This document shows, piece by piece, positions 49,447-62,500 of a DNA stretch of 64,000 nt; the stretch's first letter is position 1; the number at the start of each line of letters is the position of its first letter. The stretch is from contig JAYKAV010002442.1 of NCBI GenBank assembly GCA_035582835.1, positions 1,930,943-1,994,942 of the forward strand, read 5' to 3'. The notes under the pieces were generated by a model. That model was not told where the DNA came from and did no database searches. It was given only the letters and a program-made list of their open reading frames with translations. The DNA comes from Phoebastria nigripes (lineage: Eukaryota > Chordata > Aves > Procellariiformes > Diomedeidae). The translations under genes and the position numbers were made by a program.

Positions 49447-52400
49447 GCAGCGTTGCACGGGAGGCAGGGCCAGCGCCGAGGGGCTGTATCGATGAACGAC
49501 TTGCGCTGTTTGGACTTTAGCAAGCCCAGAGCTGTAACATGAGGAGGAGCTGTGGGCGCAGAGCTCCTAAATTAGGAAATAAAGTGTTGGACTGAAATTA
49601 TTGTGAGATAGAGCTCAGGGTCACTAAGTAGCGGCAGCCACCTTCAGCCCGTGGGACAAGCAGCATCTCTCATATGCATGCAGATACGCATCTCTGCAAA
49701 ACAGCATGGCAATGCCCGTGTCATCAAGAACGGCAGGTAGGACCAGGCTGCCCAACCTCGCCCCATCCTTCCACCCCAGCACTGCAGTTATTCCCCTGCA
49801 AAGAGGGCAGCTGGCAGCGCCGCCCCAGGGACAACCACCCCGGCATCCTGTTCAAAGCATCTGACCGCTTTCCCCGCTTCTAATAAATGGGGCAAGCGTG
49901 TTTCAGAGGACATCTGCGGAGAAGGACAAAGCGCAGGCAAGCGCAGAGGAGCCTGTTTGCAAATCCCAATCCATCTCTACACTCTTCATCTAAGTCTTAT
50001 TGTGTGAGTTCGTTCATCAAATCCCTGCCTCCAGACGGGAGAACCGTTCAGCTGGGAGTACGCCCGTTTGAAAGCCGACAGTGTGCAGTTGCTGGAGCCT
50101 CTAAGCTGTCTAAGCTGGGCTGTTATTTCATGTTAAATTGACTCGAAATAAAATAGAAAAGAGAATGCCAGAAAAAATGATTGAACAACCAAACCAAAAA
50201 AGAATGAAATTGCTAATTTTTCCACTATCTGCCAAATTGGTTGGGCTTTCCAAGGGATCAGCTTTGGAGTCATGGTTAAGTTGACTTAATACAAATAAAC
50301 TGCCAAGCTGGCTTTATGGATTCCCAGCCTAGAGGGGGTGTGGATCCTCTCCTGCAGGACATGACCTGGAGGAGGAGGAGGACTTCTATGAATTAAAACA
50401 TTTGTCAGAAAACGACACCCAGCAATGACGCACAGCGAGAGAGCACGCCTGCTCCTAGCCCTGGCATGGGGATAGGAAAGGTCAACCCAAGGCAGAAGGA
50501 GGGGAACAAAGGTGCAGGAAGAGTCAATCATTAACCTGGAGTGACACAGCTGTCAAGCACCTGAAAGAGGAAAAGGCCATGGACCTCTTGACTTATCATT
50601 TCCCAGCTGCCATTTTCCTCAAAAGAAAAAAAAAAAAGAAAAAAAAAAAGAAAATATTTTGGACATTTTTTCCCCCTCTCTAAAAAGAGAAAACAAAGGG
50701 AAGGAGAACTGCAGGCATGGGAAGGCAAAGAAAAGGAGAAAAGTTAGGGCATTTTTCCCTGGGGAAAAAACATAAAAATCAAAAGCTTCAACATTTCTAA
50801 TGGCGCTAGTAGTTCTGCCCAACATCTGCAAACTCCTCTTTGACTTTTTATCATATGCTACAGGAAAGTGAGAGCACAAGAGGGCTCCTAACCTCCAAAA
50901 GAGCGAGAACAGTCAGGAAAAAAGCAGCCTCACCTACAAAAACCTGCCTTCTTCCAGCCCACAGCTGCCTCGCAGCAGTGGCACAACTGGGGCTGGAGGT
51001 GGCTTCCTGCGACGCTCGGGGGGGCTACAGCAATCCCGCTGGGGACAACCTGCAGCGACAGGAGCCATGAGAGGCTGACGGCACAGTTTGCCTTGGGGTG
51101 TGCCATGATCCCGGCCTCGAGCACAGCTCGTGCGATTGCAGCTCTGTTTGTCCTGGTTGCCATCAGGGCTGCTGGCTGCCGCACCGAGACACACACGTGT
51201 ATTCATTAACCAAGGGCAGATGGTGGGTAGGGCTCAGTGGCCACCACAGCCAGTGCCCGTGCAGCCGCTCTCAACCCCCCCACTGGTAGCGGTGTCAAAG
51301 CAGAGGGTGAAAAATCCTCCAATTTTCATCCCTTTGCTGCATGCAAGGGGCTCCCTGAGGCAGCAGCCGGAGGGATGCTCGGCACACACCCTGGCTGCAA
51401 GGGCTGACCACATGCTGCCCTGCTCCTGCTTCAGCCGGACTGGGCTCTGTGGCGCTGGATGCAGCACAACACCCGCAGCACGAGCCAGATGCTTCCCCAA
51501 GGAGCACTTCAGTTGAAACAGCCGGGTAGAGGGAGGTCCCTCAGTGTACTGAAGAGGAATAAGCCCCAGTGCAGCTCCTTGACCACAGCAATCAGCCCAG
51601 GGCCAGCCGGGCATCAACACCGGCCAGGAGCAGCCTTCAGCCTTGTGGAGGGCACATCCCTGGGACTCCTCTGATCTCTGCCAGAGCACACAGCCCAGCA
51701 CGATCGCAGAGCAGCAGCTGGGCTCCCGACTCCATTGGCAGCCAGGGATGAACCAAATTTGCCGGAGGCACCGCTGGCCCGGCTGGGGAGCAGTGGGGCC
51801 CCATGGGCGCCCATGACACCCATGGAGCTGGCAATGGTCCTCTCCTCCTGCATCCCCCCAGCTCCGCTCAGACCTTTGATGTGCAGCTACATTGTTCAAC
51901 CATCTTTGAAGCATGAAATGAGAAACACCCCGCGCGGGAGGCTGGGCAGAGCCCTCTGGAGCAGCCAGCAGGGCTGCAGCAGCCACGGCTGGTCGGGGGA
52001 CAATAAATCCACAGCTGGAGCTACATAAAGCGAGGCAGTAAACGAGAGCATTCACCTCACATTTGCTCTGCACTAATTGCATCGGAGCACTCCCCAGGCC
52101 AGCTCTTGTTTTTCTTGAACGCAGCTAAAGATATATTTTTCATTTGCTTTTCCACACCCTTCTTCCCCATTTTTGTTTGCGAGAAAAATCCTTCCAGGAA
52201 AGGGCTCCAGGACCGTTCCCATTAGGTTCGGGGTTGATGGATGGAGCACCCCAGGGGAGGCTAATGCCTTGCGATGGGGGAGGAAACATAACAGTGTCTC
52301 TTTGCTCTCCTTAACCCTCTGTCAGCCCTGAAAGTTGGTTTTGCCGTTCCCTAGGGAGCTGTTCTGATCCACAGCCTTTCAGCAGAAGGTGGGAGCTCCG

Positions 52401-55400
52401 AGGGCATCGCTCGCCCTCAGCTTCACAGCTCACCACAGTCACCTTCCCAGACAAGGACAAACCAACCAAAAAACTCACCATGCTTGCCATGNAATCTTTT
52501 TTAGGTACAGCAGTTGCAACACAATAACACATCTGACTGCATCTATCTCGAAGACATCCCTTCTCTAACCCCTTCCCCCCCCTACTCTACACCTTGGAGC
52601 TTGGTGTCCTGGAGACCTCCAATCCATCTCCATGCCCTCTCTGGGATTCATCCTTAGGCAGATCTTCTCTCTGTCCTGCCTCATTTTTTTCCCCTGCCCA
52701 TTGTGCTCTTTTCTAGAGGCACTGTCTGGATGCAGGCAGGATCCTTAGAGCACCAGGTGAAACCTCATGGGAAGCCACAGCCGCCCTCGTTGCAGCATAA
52801 GCTGTTCGAAGGTACCTGGCTCTCAGGATCTCACCCAGGATCGTCCTTTTCTTGGGCAATCACCTGGCATGAAGGCACCCAAGTGTTTACCCGGCTTCTC
52901 CTCTGTTCCAAGCCTTACACAACCTGGCGGGCAGGAGCAGAGGCCCACAAGGACACATGTATCAAATGCCTTCGCCGCAACCCTGGTGAAGCGCTGCTCC
53001 GGCCAGTGACACACAGCCCTTGCCATGCAGAGGGCTGCTGCCATGCTCACTGATTGCTGCAGCTCGCCTGGGGCCATAGGTGCTACAGACATGGACAACC
53101 CATGGGGTCTGCTCCCAAACGTGGGAATCATCTCCAGGGTTACTCTTTGCCCAGGAAAACCCCTTCCTCCTGGCTGCTTCTCCTACCCCTGCCCTGCCAG
53201 TGTTTTGGCAGGGACCTCCCCAGGGAAAGGGCTGTCCTCCATCACAAACATGCAAGCTTTGCTTGGAGCCCCAAGTCTTGGTGAGGTCCCAGGCTGGGAC
53301 TGCAAGGTTTGAGCTGTTTTTCTGCACACCCCACTGGAGAAGGAACAAACACAGCCTTTGTTCAGCGAACGGGACACCAGCGGCTCAAGTCTTAGCACAA
53401 AACCACTTGGGGTGCTTTGTGACCACACCTGCCTGGCACAGGTTATAACAATCACATAATTCCTGCTAATTAACCATGCTTTCCCTTTTGTCCTCAGGAG
53501 AGAGGTACCCAGCAGAAGGCATTTGCTTTAACCACCCCGGAGCAGGAAGGTAGTGACTACCCCCCAGAGCAAACCTCCACAGGCACATGCTCGTCCTCAC
53601 CTCATGCCTTCCAGCCCCAGGGGCATGGACGAGTTGAGTTGCAAGTTGCCATCCATGGACCGAACCACTAAATTTTGCTCAGGTACCTCATGGAAAGGCA
53701 AGGATCCCCTCCTTGCTTCAGTGGAGAAATTTGCCAGAGGTTTAGGACATTCAGTGGGATGAAGGCTGCAAAAGAAGGAAGGCTAATCAAGTCCAGCACC
53801 TCCAGTGCTGCATTTCCACATGGGCTGCTCTTGTTCCATCTCCTCCAGTGGAGATCACAAGACCCAGGGTGCAGGTTGGTGCAAACCCAGAGTTTGCAAG
53901 CCCTCCCCATGATGCTGCTATTGCTGAGGGCTGGCAAGGCAAGGCGGTGCTTGGGAGCCAGAGGAGACGGGCTCTGGCAAGCTGGACATCTTCAATGCTA
54001 GCCTGGCTGCTTCCTCCAAGGCAGAGCAGGAACAAAACGTCCAGCGAGGTCCTCATGTGTGGCCCTCCCAGGGCACAGCACAAGCTCCCTTTTCTCTTTG
54101 CAGGCCACTGCTGCTCCCCAGCAACAGGGAGTCAAGTTGCCTCATTATGGTTTTAGAGCTGCTAATTACCAGTTACAAGAAACCCATCTGCAGAAGACAA
54201 TGTCCCTTCTCCTCTCTGAAAGGCTGCTCCAGCCCCGAGGACGTGCTCAGGGGATGGTCTAGGTGTAGCAGCCCAACTCCACAGCACCCACCCGAGCTGC
54301 AGGCAGGGGATTTTTACCAATTTCTCCTCCCTGTGCACAAATTTGTTGCGGACATGGTCATTCATAAGGGATGCCAAGGGAGAAGTTATGCAAACCCTCC
54401 TAGAAGCATCCAGCTTGCAGCAGCCCGTCCACGAGGTGGGAAGGAGAGCAGGGGGGTGTGGGTGGGATTGTGTCCCAGTTCCCCCCAGCCTGGGGACAGA
54501 CCAAGTGCCAAGGTCCCGGCTCACCGTCGGGAAGGCTAGAGGGGTGCTCCCCGCACCGAGAGCTCCTGACCCAGCTGGTGAAAAGGCTTTGCAGCCTCAA
54601 GAGCTGCTTGAAGCGGGGAGCCAGGGAAAGCAGGCTCTCTTAAAACCCAACCCACGAGCCTTAATCTGGGCCAGGCAGGTAATTCGAGCTTTGTTTGCAG
54701 ATAATTTTGAACTAGAAGGGAGGACAGAGCCTCAAATCATGGAAAACAGCTCTTGGGAGAGATGCCCCGCTGCCTCAAGCAAGGCTGCTCAAGCCCCAGC
54801 TTCGGGGGCCAAGCTGTTAAAAGGAGTATCAATGGATTACAATGAGTATTACAGTGGAGATTTCTAACCTTTATGCCTATTGTGAAGAAAAAAAAATGGA
54901 AAATTTAACCCTCCTACACCTTAAAGAGAAGCCTGAAGTTCATCTCTAGCTCCCTCCTGTGACTACTGTACACAGGCTGCTATAAACCTGGCTTGGATAA
55001 AGCTTTACTAAGCAGTATCCTACTGTCACTATGGGAATATTTATAGCTCCCAGTCATATACTGGAATTACTTAACACACATATACAGCAAAATGTGTCCA
55101 GATGCTTAAACGGGCATTGGCATCACACACACGATGCAGTTTGTCTGATTTCTGTGCCAGGCAACCTGGGAGAAATGCTGAATAAACAGGTGAAATCCTG
55201 CTGCCTTTTCCATTCGACATGCCATCTCTCACACAAAAGCCCACCTTGCACCCTGGTTTTCACATCCACACTCGCATCCCAGCTGGCTCTGCCCTTTTGG
55301 GATGCTAAATCACCGCTGCCCCAGGGAAGGCAGCCTGAAGGAGCTGCCCCAGCCTGAACTGCTAGCCTATATGTTGTTTGCCCTATAGATTGCTTTCTCC

Positions 55401-57939
55401 AAGCTTATTTGGTCACGTACCCCGTGACTCTGTGAGCTGTTTTATATATTTATATGTTTTATAACTTCCCCATATCACATATTCAAAAGCAACATCCCTA
55501 CTACCAAGATGTCTTTATCCTTGTGTTATTTATTCTGCTCACCTTTGCACCCACAAGCCGTCTATGTGTCCCATGCCCCATTCCCAGACAGCCCTAGTGA
55601 TCAGATTGGTTTTGAAGTGAAAGCACCAAATTCCTCATGGTACAAAATGAAAGGTGAATGGCTTCAACCAGCAATGGGTGTGACACAGCCCCCTTGTTCT
55701 TCAGGACCTGCACTTCAACACTGCTACATACTTCTGCCCTCTTTTTCTCCATCACACATCTACCGAGTAGGAGCTGGCAGCTTTTGGGCGGAGAGGACTC
55801 TTGGCTGTCATCTCTCCCTGTGTGCCTCCCCACAAGCAGACCCCTGCTCCATGCACTCATAAGCTGCTTGCAGCCTAGGAAGCTGGAAAAAAACATCTCT
55901 GCATGGCAAACCATCGCTGGGGCTGTTCCCCCATGGCTTGCTGCCCCAAGAGCTTCCCTGTACCCAGATGGATGAGCAATGCTGTTGGCTAAGCCCATCC
56001 CAAGCCCCGGATTGGTGGGACTGATTTCCTTCCATGCTAATGCCCTTTCCCATTGTCTTCTTGCCATTGCTCTGCCTGTTGCGCAAAGCTTGCAGAAATA
56101 ACCTCAGAACAGTTTCTGGCCTTTTTGCTGTAGGGATATTGCTAAATCATATTATTCTTGCTGTCATGCTAGAAAAAAAATTATCCACTTCAGTACAACC
56201 ATTAACCATAATTAGTGCTCAGTTGCACAGACAATCTGGAACGGGGGGATCTGATCTTCTGCTACCAGTCAATAAATCTCTCCAAGTGCATGGGGAGCAG
56301 ACAGCAAAGTGAGCAATCACTCATTTCTGCTTCTGTAACTACTTCTAAATGCCCCAGCAAACAAGCTTGCAAAGAATATTTTTCCCATTCTTCTGTACCA
56401 ACTCCTGCATCAGTTTCTCGTTGCAGCCAATGTCTCCTGCCCTTGGATTTCCCTGCGTCACCAGCCTGGGAGACTGAGAGCCAGGCACTTAGGAAGCCCT
56501 GACAGATGCAGCCCTAAGATACTTGGGTATCTGGGGCAGAAAAGCCCCCCAGTCTCATAGCAGGCTGCTCCTGGCCCAAACCCTGCCTGCTGGGCATGCA
56601 TAACACCACGCCTGGGACCCAGTGTGTGCTGGGACTCACTGGGCTGCTGCAGCATCTTCTGCTCCTGGGGCTGCTCCCGTCCCAGCAGACCCTGTATAAT
56701 CCTGCAGGCCCTTTATAATCTCTGGCTCTTCAGCATCTGGCCAACAACAACAACAAAAAAAAATCCAAAATCCCCATCTAAAGCCTCTCGTGACATTACA
56801 AGACATTGCTCACGCTGCTTGCTCCGAGCACTCAGGTCTCCCATGGAGCCTGCTGCTCCCAGCCCAGCAAGCAGCACCACGCAGCTTGGCTACGTGACAC
56901 CACTATCTCCTCCCGCAAGGTGACGGGGCTGTCCTCTGCAGGGGTTTTGAGGAACTGAGGGAAGACGTTGCCTCTAGGGATAAGTTCATTTGCATTAATA
57001 TATCAATTAACTTACCTGTTGGACTTTTAAACCTGCCTCTAGACTCTGAAAGAGCCTGGAGCCCTCCACAAGCAGTGCAGAAGTTGCCCTTCATGGCTTG
57101 CTCTTCCCACACTGCTGCTGCCTGGGTTAGTCCAGGGACATGCAACAGGACAGCAGGGTCTGCTGGTTGCTTTTCCAGGTTTTTTGCTGGGTCTGCAGGC
57201 ATTCAGGCTCAGCCAGGGCAGCCCTGGAGCATGCAGCCCACCCTAGCAGGAGCCTTCAAGGTACCGTCCAGCCTGAATTTAGTCAAAATTCCATCTCACT
57301 TCCCCTGGCTTGGGGAGGCATCCTATCTACTGAGAGGAGAAAAAAACCCAAACCCATGAGGGAGGGTGTCAAAACTGGAACTTTCCTACTCAAAATTCAA
57401 TACAAAGTCTTGGGAAAATGCTTAGAAAGAGGGTAAGTGCCTGAGCATGAGCTTAAATAGGGCTCCTGGGCCCATGGCAGTGGGTGTGTGGGTGGGGGTC
57501 CCAAGTGAGGCTGCCTGGGGCAATTAAAGCCCATTAGTGCCCTCAGAGCCCGGACACTCAGGCTGATGAGGTCAATTCCTCCCTTGAGCTTAATCATGGT
57601 GCAGGTTAAACAGCAGGTGAGAAGCATTTTGGTGAAATTAATCCAGCTCCTGTCCAAAATGGCCCAGATGCAGCAAGAGATGCTTATGGCAGGAAGGGTT
57701 AACAGCCCCAGACTGGTTTCAGCGTGGATGCGGTCAGNTCTCTGCCCCCAGCTCCAGGCTCACAGGGCGCAGTGATCCAGAGCACATCCAGGCTCCCCGG
57801 TGCCCACAGCCACGACGCTGAGTGAGCCCAGAGCTGTGGGGTCCAGACTGTGGGGGAACCTGGCAGCTCTGCCCCAAATCCCACCCCACGCATAGCCCGG
57901 GCACCAAGCACGGGTGAGTGGAAAGTGCACGGAGCGTAC
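49447..57939. other. Non-coding stretch upstream of FMO3
   Basis: No exon structure or known protein motif was seen on either strand. GC-rich open frames up to about 280 codons (minus strand, 51234-52082) have no conserved motif. An A-rich tract lies near 50628-50655, and AT-rich patches at about 50.1-50.3 and 55.4 kb. A perfect octamer lies at 56988-56995. Confidence 0.45.
56988..56995 (+). promoter_or_regulatory. Octamer motif ATTTGCAT beside homeodomain-like sites
   Basis: A perfect POU octamer, followed directly by an AT-rich stretch with TTAATAT and CAATTAA. It stands out from the GC-rich surroundings. Function is untested. Confidence 0.3.
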
Positions 57940-58340
57940 ACCCGCCNTTCCCCTCCTTCCTTCACCCACAGGCACCGGGCACCCCGCTCCCCGTTAGTGC
58001 CACGGTCCGGGTACCAGCTCCTCCAGCAGCACCCGCAACCAGACCCACGCCGGAACATCAACATCCCCCCGCAACCCACGCGGGGAGATTTGATGGTACC
58101 CAGCTCGACCCAGTTTGCTCTTCAGCCTTGCTCCGGGGCCGCCCCGGGGCTGAGCCCCGCTGGGAGCGGGCGGGGACCGGGGACCGGAGGCAGCCGCGGG
58201 CGCTCAGCTCCCTCTGCGGGCCGCGGAGGGGCCGCTCCGGCTGCTCCGCCACCGCCGGGCTGGGGTTTTTAATGAAGCTGCTCACGGTCCAGCACGGAGC
58301 TGCCGTCCCCGGGCTTGTGCCGAGGCGGGAGGACCGGGAT
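57940..58340. promoter_or_regulatory. Small CpG-rich island
   Basis: CpG density rises sharply, with a core at about 58130-58265 dense in CCGCC, GCGGG and CGCGG words. The surroundings are CpG-poor. It could be a promoter of an unseen transcript or a GC-rich regulatory element. No coding exon is recognised next to it. Confidence 0.4.
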
Positions 58341-59199
58341 GAGCTCCCCACCTGAACCAGTCACCTATAAACTGGGGGACAACCTCACGTCCTCCTGAGT
58401 GACAGCATCACTCCGATCCCACCATCTTCACAGAAACAGAGGAGAGAAAGTGCTAAGATTTAAGGCCCTGTTTAAGCGCAGCGATGCTCTTTATAATTAA
58501 CTACTGGTGCTGCATGAGCCATGGGGCTCTGCTCTGCCCCTGCTGTTACAAGCGGTCTGTGCAAAACCTCGCAGCCCTGGCTTGGAGCAGCCCTCCAGTT
58601 TGTGTGCCGCCCTGGGGCTGGGAAGATGCTCCATCAGCCACTTGCTCCCCTCTCACCACCTGCGCCTTCAAACACCAACCCACTTGTGCTGGCAATGCCC
58701 TGGCTCGTGCACTGGGGACGCAGCATGGCAGCTGCTCCGCTGCACATCACCCGCTCCCCACCCAGAAAACTCCCTCTCCTAAAGGTTGGGTCCTCACCTC
58801 CAAAAGATGATGGCTCTGGCCAGTGGCTCATCGCTCCCTCTTTGTAATATGATCAATGCAGGTTTGTAAAAACACTCTTTCCAACTGCAGGTCCTTGTAT
58901 GGTAGCTCCATCCCACCCCAGGAAAAAAATAACTCCTCGTCAGCTCAGACTGCCTGTAAAGTCCTGAGTTTTTGCTCCAGAAGAGGGTTTCTCTTTCCCT
59001 TGCATCAGGCTATGATTTTGCAGCTCTGNTCAGCCTGACTGCATTGCCAGCCTCAGCCTCTCCCAGAGGACACTCGGGTGCAACAGCAAGGACTGCCACA
59101 GTGCCTGTCACCTGGGGACGAAGGGACAAAGGGTCGCCACTGCCCNGCCAGTCCTCACCCTTGGGGCTGCTTGGATCTGCACCAGCTCCAAGGCGGGGG
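58341..59199. other. Non-coding stretch between CpG island and AT-rich patch
   Basis: Mixed-composition sequence with short open frames only. I see no gene. Confidence 0.45.
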
Positions 59200-59520
59200 A
59201 AAAAATCTCAAAGAGATGTTTCTGGGCTGATTAAAGTTAATTAGCTCAAATGATGCCTCTGAAGGGAAATGTTTCTTATTTCGGGTTCCCGCCGACTTGG
59301 GCCCAAGCCTGGTTTTCATAAGGCCGGTAACTGCAAACAGATAGGGCCCTTTCATTGGAAACAGGCAGCGCAGGATATAATTAAAGAAGTATGCACTGGC
59401 ATCTCAAAGAACCGTTTTCAATTACTGCTATTTCGAGAGGATTAAGGGGAAATATTTTAAACAAGACCACTGCAAAAATAGATTTTGTTTGTCATTAGCT
59501 TTGAAATAATATTTGACTTA
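59200..59520. promoter_or_regulatory. AT-rich homeodomain-site-rich patch, candidate conserved enhancer
   Basis: About 320 bases with TGATTAAAGTTAATTAGC, ATAATTAAAG, CAATTACTG, GATTAAGG and TCATTAGC words inside a GC-rich domain. The composition resembles vertebrate conserved non-coding elements. If synteny holds, the region lies on the PRRX1 side of the FMO cluster. Conservation cannot be tested here. Confidence 0.35.
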
Positions 59521-62500
59521 AGGGCTGAAATTTCCACATGCCAGGTCCGCCTCTGGCGGCACTTTCCCCAAGGGCTGGGAAGAGGGTGATTCATAGCGGC
59601 ATGGGATCTGGGAGCAGAGCTCCCTATGCACGGCCCTATTTCCATATGGGAAATACCCTCCTTTATCCCTGGCCAGTTTTCTCTCTGTGCCAGCTTGGAA
59701 GTGATGCACGGGGCAGCCTCAGACATGAGGAAGATGCTGCAAGGGACTTGTTTGGTTACCAGGCTGCACCTGGGGAGCTCTGGGGACACATTGCTGCTGC
59801 CTTCAGACGGGAATGCCCTCCCGTGGAGAGAGCGATGGCTCCCTTGGTCCATGTGCTTTCCTTGGCCAGGCCAGCTGTACCTCTGACCCTTGCGATTTGC
59901 TGCTGTATCTCTACACAGCACGAGCCCATGGGTGCGAATTTGGGGCGGTCTGTTCTGCCAGCGGCCAGATGGGTGGCCTGGAAGATGCTGTTTTGCCGTA
60001 GTCACTGCAATAGTAAAAAGATGCTGCCTCCAGCCTTGCTGTGTCTCTGCCTCTCCCGGCTCAGGCTGTACCTTCAGAAAGGGGATGAAGCTGGAGCTAA
60101 TCACAGGAGTGGAGCAGCATCAGTAACACTCGCCTGGGAAACCATCTCCGGGCTGCAGATGTAGAGTTTCTGCACAAGACTAGAAANGGAGCCAGAAAGG
60201 GTAAGACAGGTTTGCCCTCCTTTCCCTCCCCATCTTTCCCAGCGTGTGGACAGGAGACAGCCTGGGGAGTACAAAACCCATGGTCACGTGGGGCAGAAGT
60301 GAGCAGCAGTCACACTGTAAGCACTGTCACGTTCCCAGGTAGGACGAGGTCCATCTCACCCAACCACAGACATCTTGGTACCTTTTGAGATACCTACCAC
60401 AGGACAGATAAACAGGAGGAGTTGATTTCTATCCATATAAAAGGATCCCAGACTCATACTTCCAGGTTCAACACCTCATTATCAGGCAACTCAAATTCAA
60501 TGAGGGCCTCCAAGCTTCGTTTGGCATGTGCAAAGTGGGCACGTTCATCCTTCCTTTGCAGGGCTTGACTTCCCAGAGGAAAGGATTGTTCTCACAGCAC
60601 CTGGAACAATTGGGGTCCTGGCTCTCCAGGGGCTCCTAAAGGCCTATGTGAAGTCAACAGCATGGGAAGGGCCTGGCCACGGAGCAGTGAGAAGGGCTCT
60701 CCACTGACATTTGCCTAGGGAGCTTATGAGGCTCAAGCAACAGAAACATTGGTCCTAGCAGGATCATGAGAACTCATTTCTCTGCGCTATTTACGGCAAC
60801 CAAGGACATATTTTTCCTTTCGGAAACACCGCAAGGAGGATGTTTCTCATGGCTGTTGAGAAAGAGGGGTCCACCTCAGGGAATAGAATGGGTTGGGGTG
60901 CGTAAGCTTGGGGCAGCAAGGCAACGCATCAAAGAGAGCCAAGGACACCAAAAACGGAGTTTGACCACTTCCATGTCAGAGTGGGAGGGCTGTTGGCACC
61001 AGCTCAGACTCTTACACGCGAGAGTAGCGTCAACAGGCTGCAGAGATGTCTAACAAGCAGAGGCACCAAAAGACGGCTCCTCTCCATGTGTACTGGCCAG
61101 GGGCATTTCCAAATCCATGGCTGTTGGGTCCAGGGCACACACAACAGCTTCCCTGTCCCACAAAGTGACTAAAGGCCAATGAAAAGGCTGTAAGGGCAGG
61201 GCTTCCTGCCATGCCAACGGAGCTAAATAACCCAAAGGGTTACCCAAAGTGCTTCATATCTCCAGAACTGGAGGCTTCAGGCAGCATGAGAGGCTCAGAG
61301 GGCTCCATCTCAGCCACAAAGCCTGCAAACACACCACAAGAAGTGGTGGAATAGAGAAAATAGCACACCAAAGCAGATTGGGTCAAATAAGCCTAGACTC
61401 ATGGAGATTTCACACTGGCAGCAGCTCTCGGGTGGCTGTTGGTCTAAAAGCACCTGGGAGGAGGTCACCAGCCCCGGGAAGCAGGGACCAGGAGATGCAC
61501 CTTCTGCCGTTAGCTACAAAGACCTGCAAAAATAACGTCACCCAGAAGCCAGACAGCAGGGAGAGGAGGGCATGTGTAGGAAGGCGTATGTCTGCAAAGA
61601 TGGGGAAAGAAAATGGATAGTTCAAGCAAAGAGCAGCATGGCCAGAAGGCTGAAGAAATGCCTCCTTTCCATGTGCAGTATTCCAGTCCCTGTCAAATCC
61701 AAGTGGATTTCATCATTAGCTCAATCAATTCTCAGGTAGGTAATCCAGCATCTTCTCATGGAGCCCCTGATGCCACTTCCAGTGATTTCAGGTCAGCCCC
61801 GTGCCCACGCTGACAGGCAGCGCAGCCCAGAGCACACAGCGGGATAGCAGCCGGCACCCTCCAACACACGCCTTCCCCCTGCACCCCCCATGCTGCTGGG
61901 TGCCACCCCACACCATCGGTCCCTCCCAGCCTCTGGTTTCCAGCACAGCAACAAGCATCTCCAGCCATTCCCATGGCCCCCATCCAGCCTTTTGCCATCC
62001 CTCTTGGGGCGAGGCAGAGCCGGGGCTGCAGGACCAGCCTCAAGCAGCCCAGGTCCGTGCACGGGCACTGGCCCGTGATCCTGCATCAAATCCCAGGGGG
62101 TCACCCACTGGCAGAGGAGAGGAGGACACAGCTGGGCAGGAGATGTGCTACCCTCCCTCACCCCTGCCCACCTTCCTCCCCTCTCACACCACAGACCCTC
62201 CGGCCCCTCTGCATCACTGCCAGGCATCAATTGGCCGATGTGCTCTGTACTATCCCTGGCATGGGCTGAGTCAGTCAGCTTGCCGACAATTTATAAGACC
62301 ACAAAGCATCACCACGATCCCCATCGGCAGCCATTCCTCCCACCATGGGGCTGGGCAGCCTCTCTCAAGACTCCTACGAGCCCTGCAGGAAATATCCCGC
62401 GGAGAACAAAATTAGATGTCAAAGAGCAAAAGGATTTCAGCTCTGGCTGAGCTCTGGCAGGTCCCCAAAGCTGGAAGGAGAAAAGTGTTATGAAAACACT

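Noticed and set aside
51234..52082. 282-codon minus-strand open frame
   Set aside because: GC-rich sequence with few chance stops; Cys/Gly/Pro-rich product without motif, no splice context and no neighbouring exons.
60240..60760. Stretch resembling a dispersed repeat or old transcript (60.24-60.76 kb)
   Set aside because: It felt familiar, but no family, ends, poly(A) tail or open frame could be supported.
61801..62415. 204-codon plus-strand open frame rich in Pro, His and Ser
   Set aside because: Low-complexity, GC-rich composition with overlapping frames on both strands and no domain.
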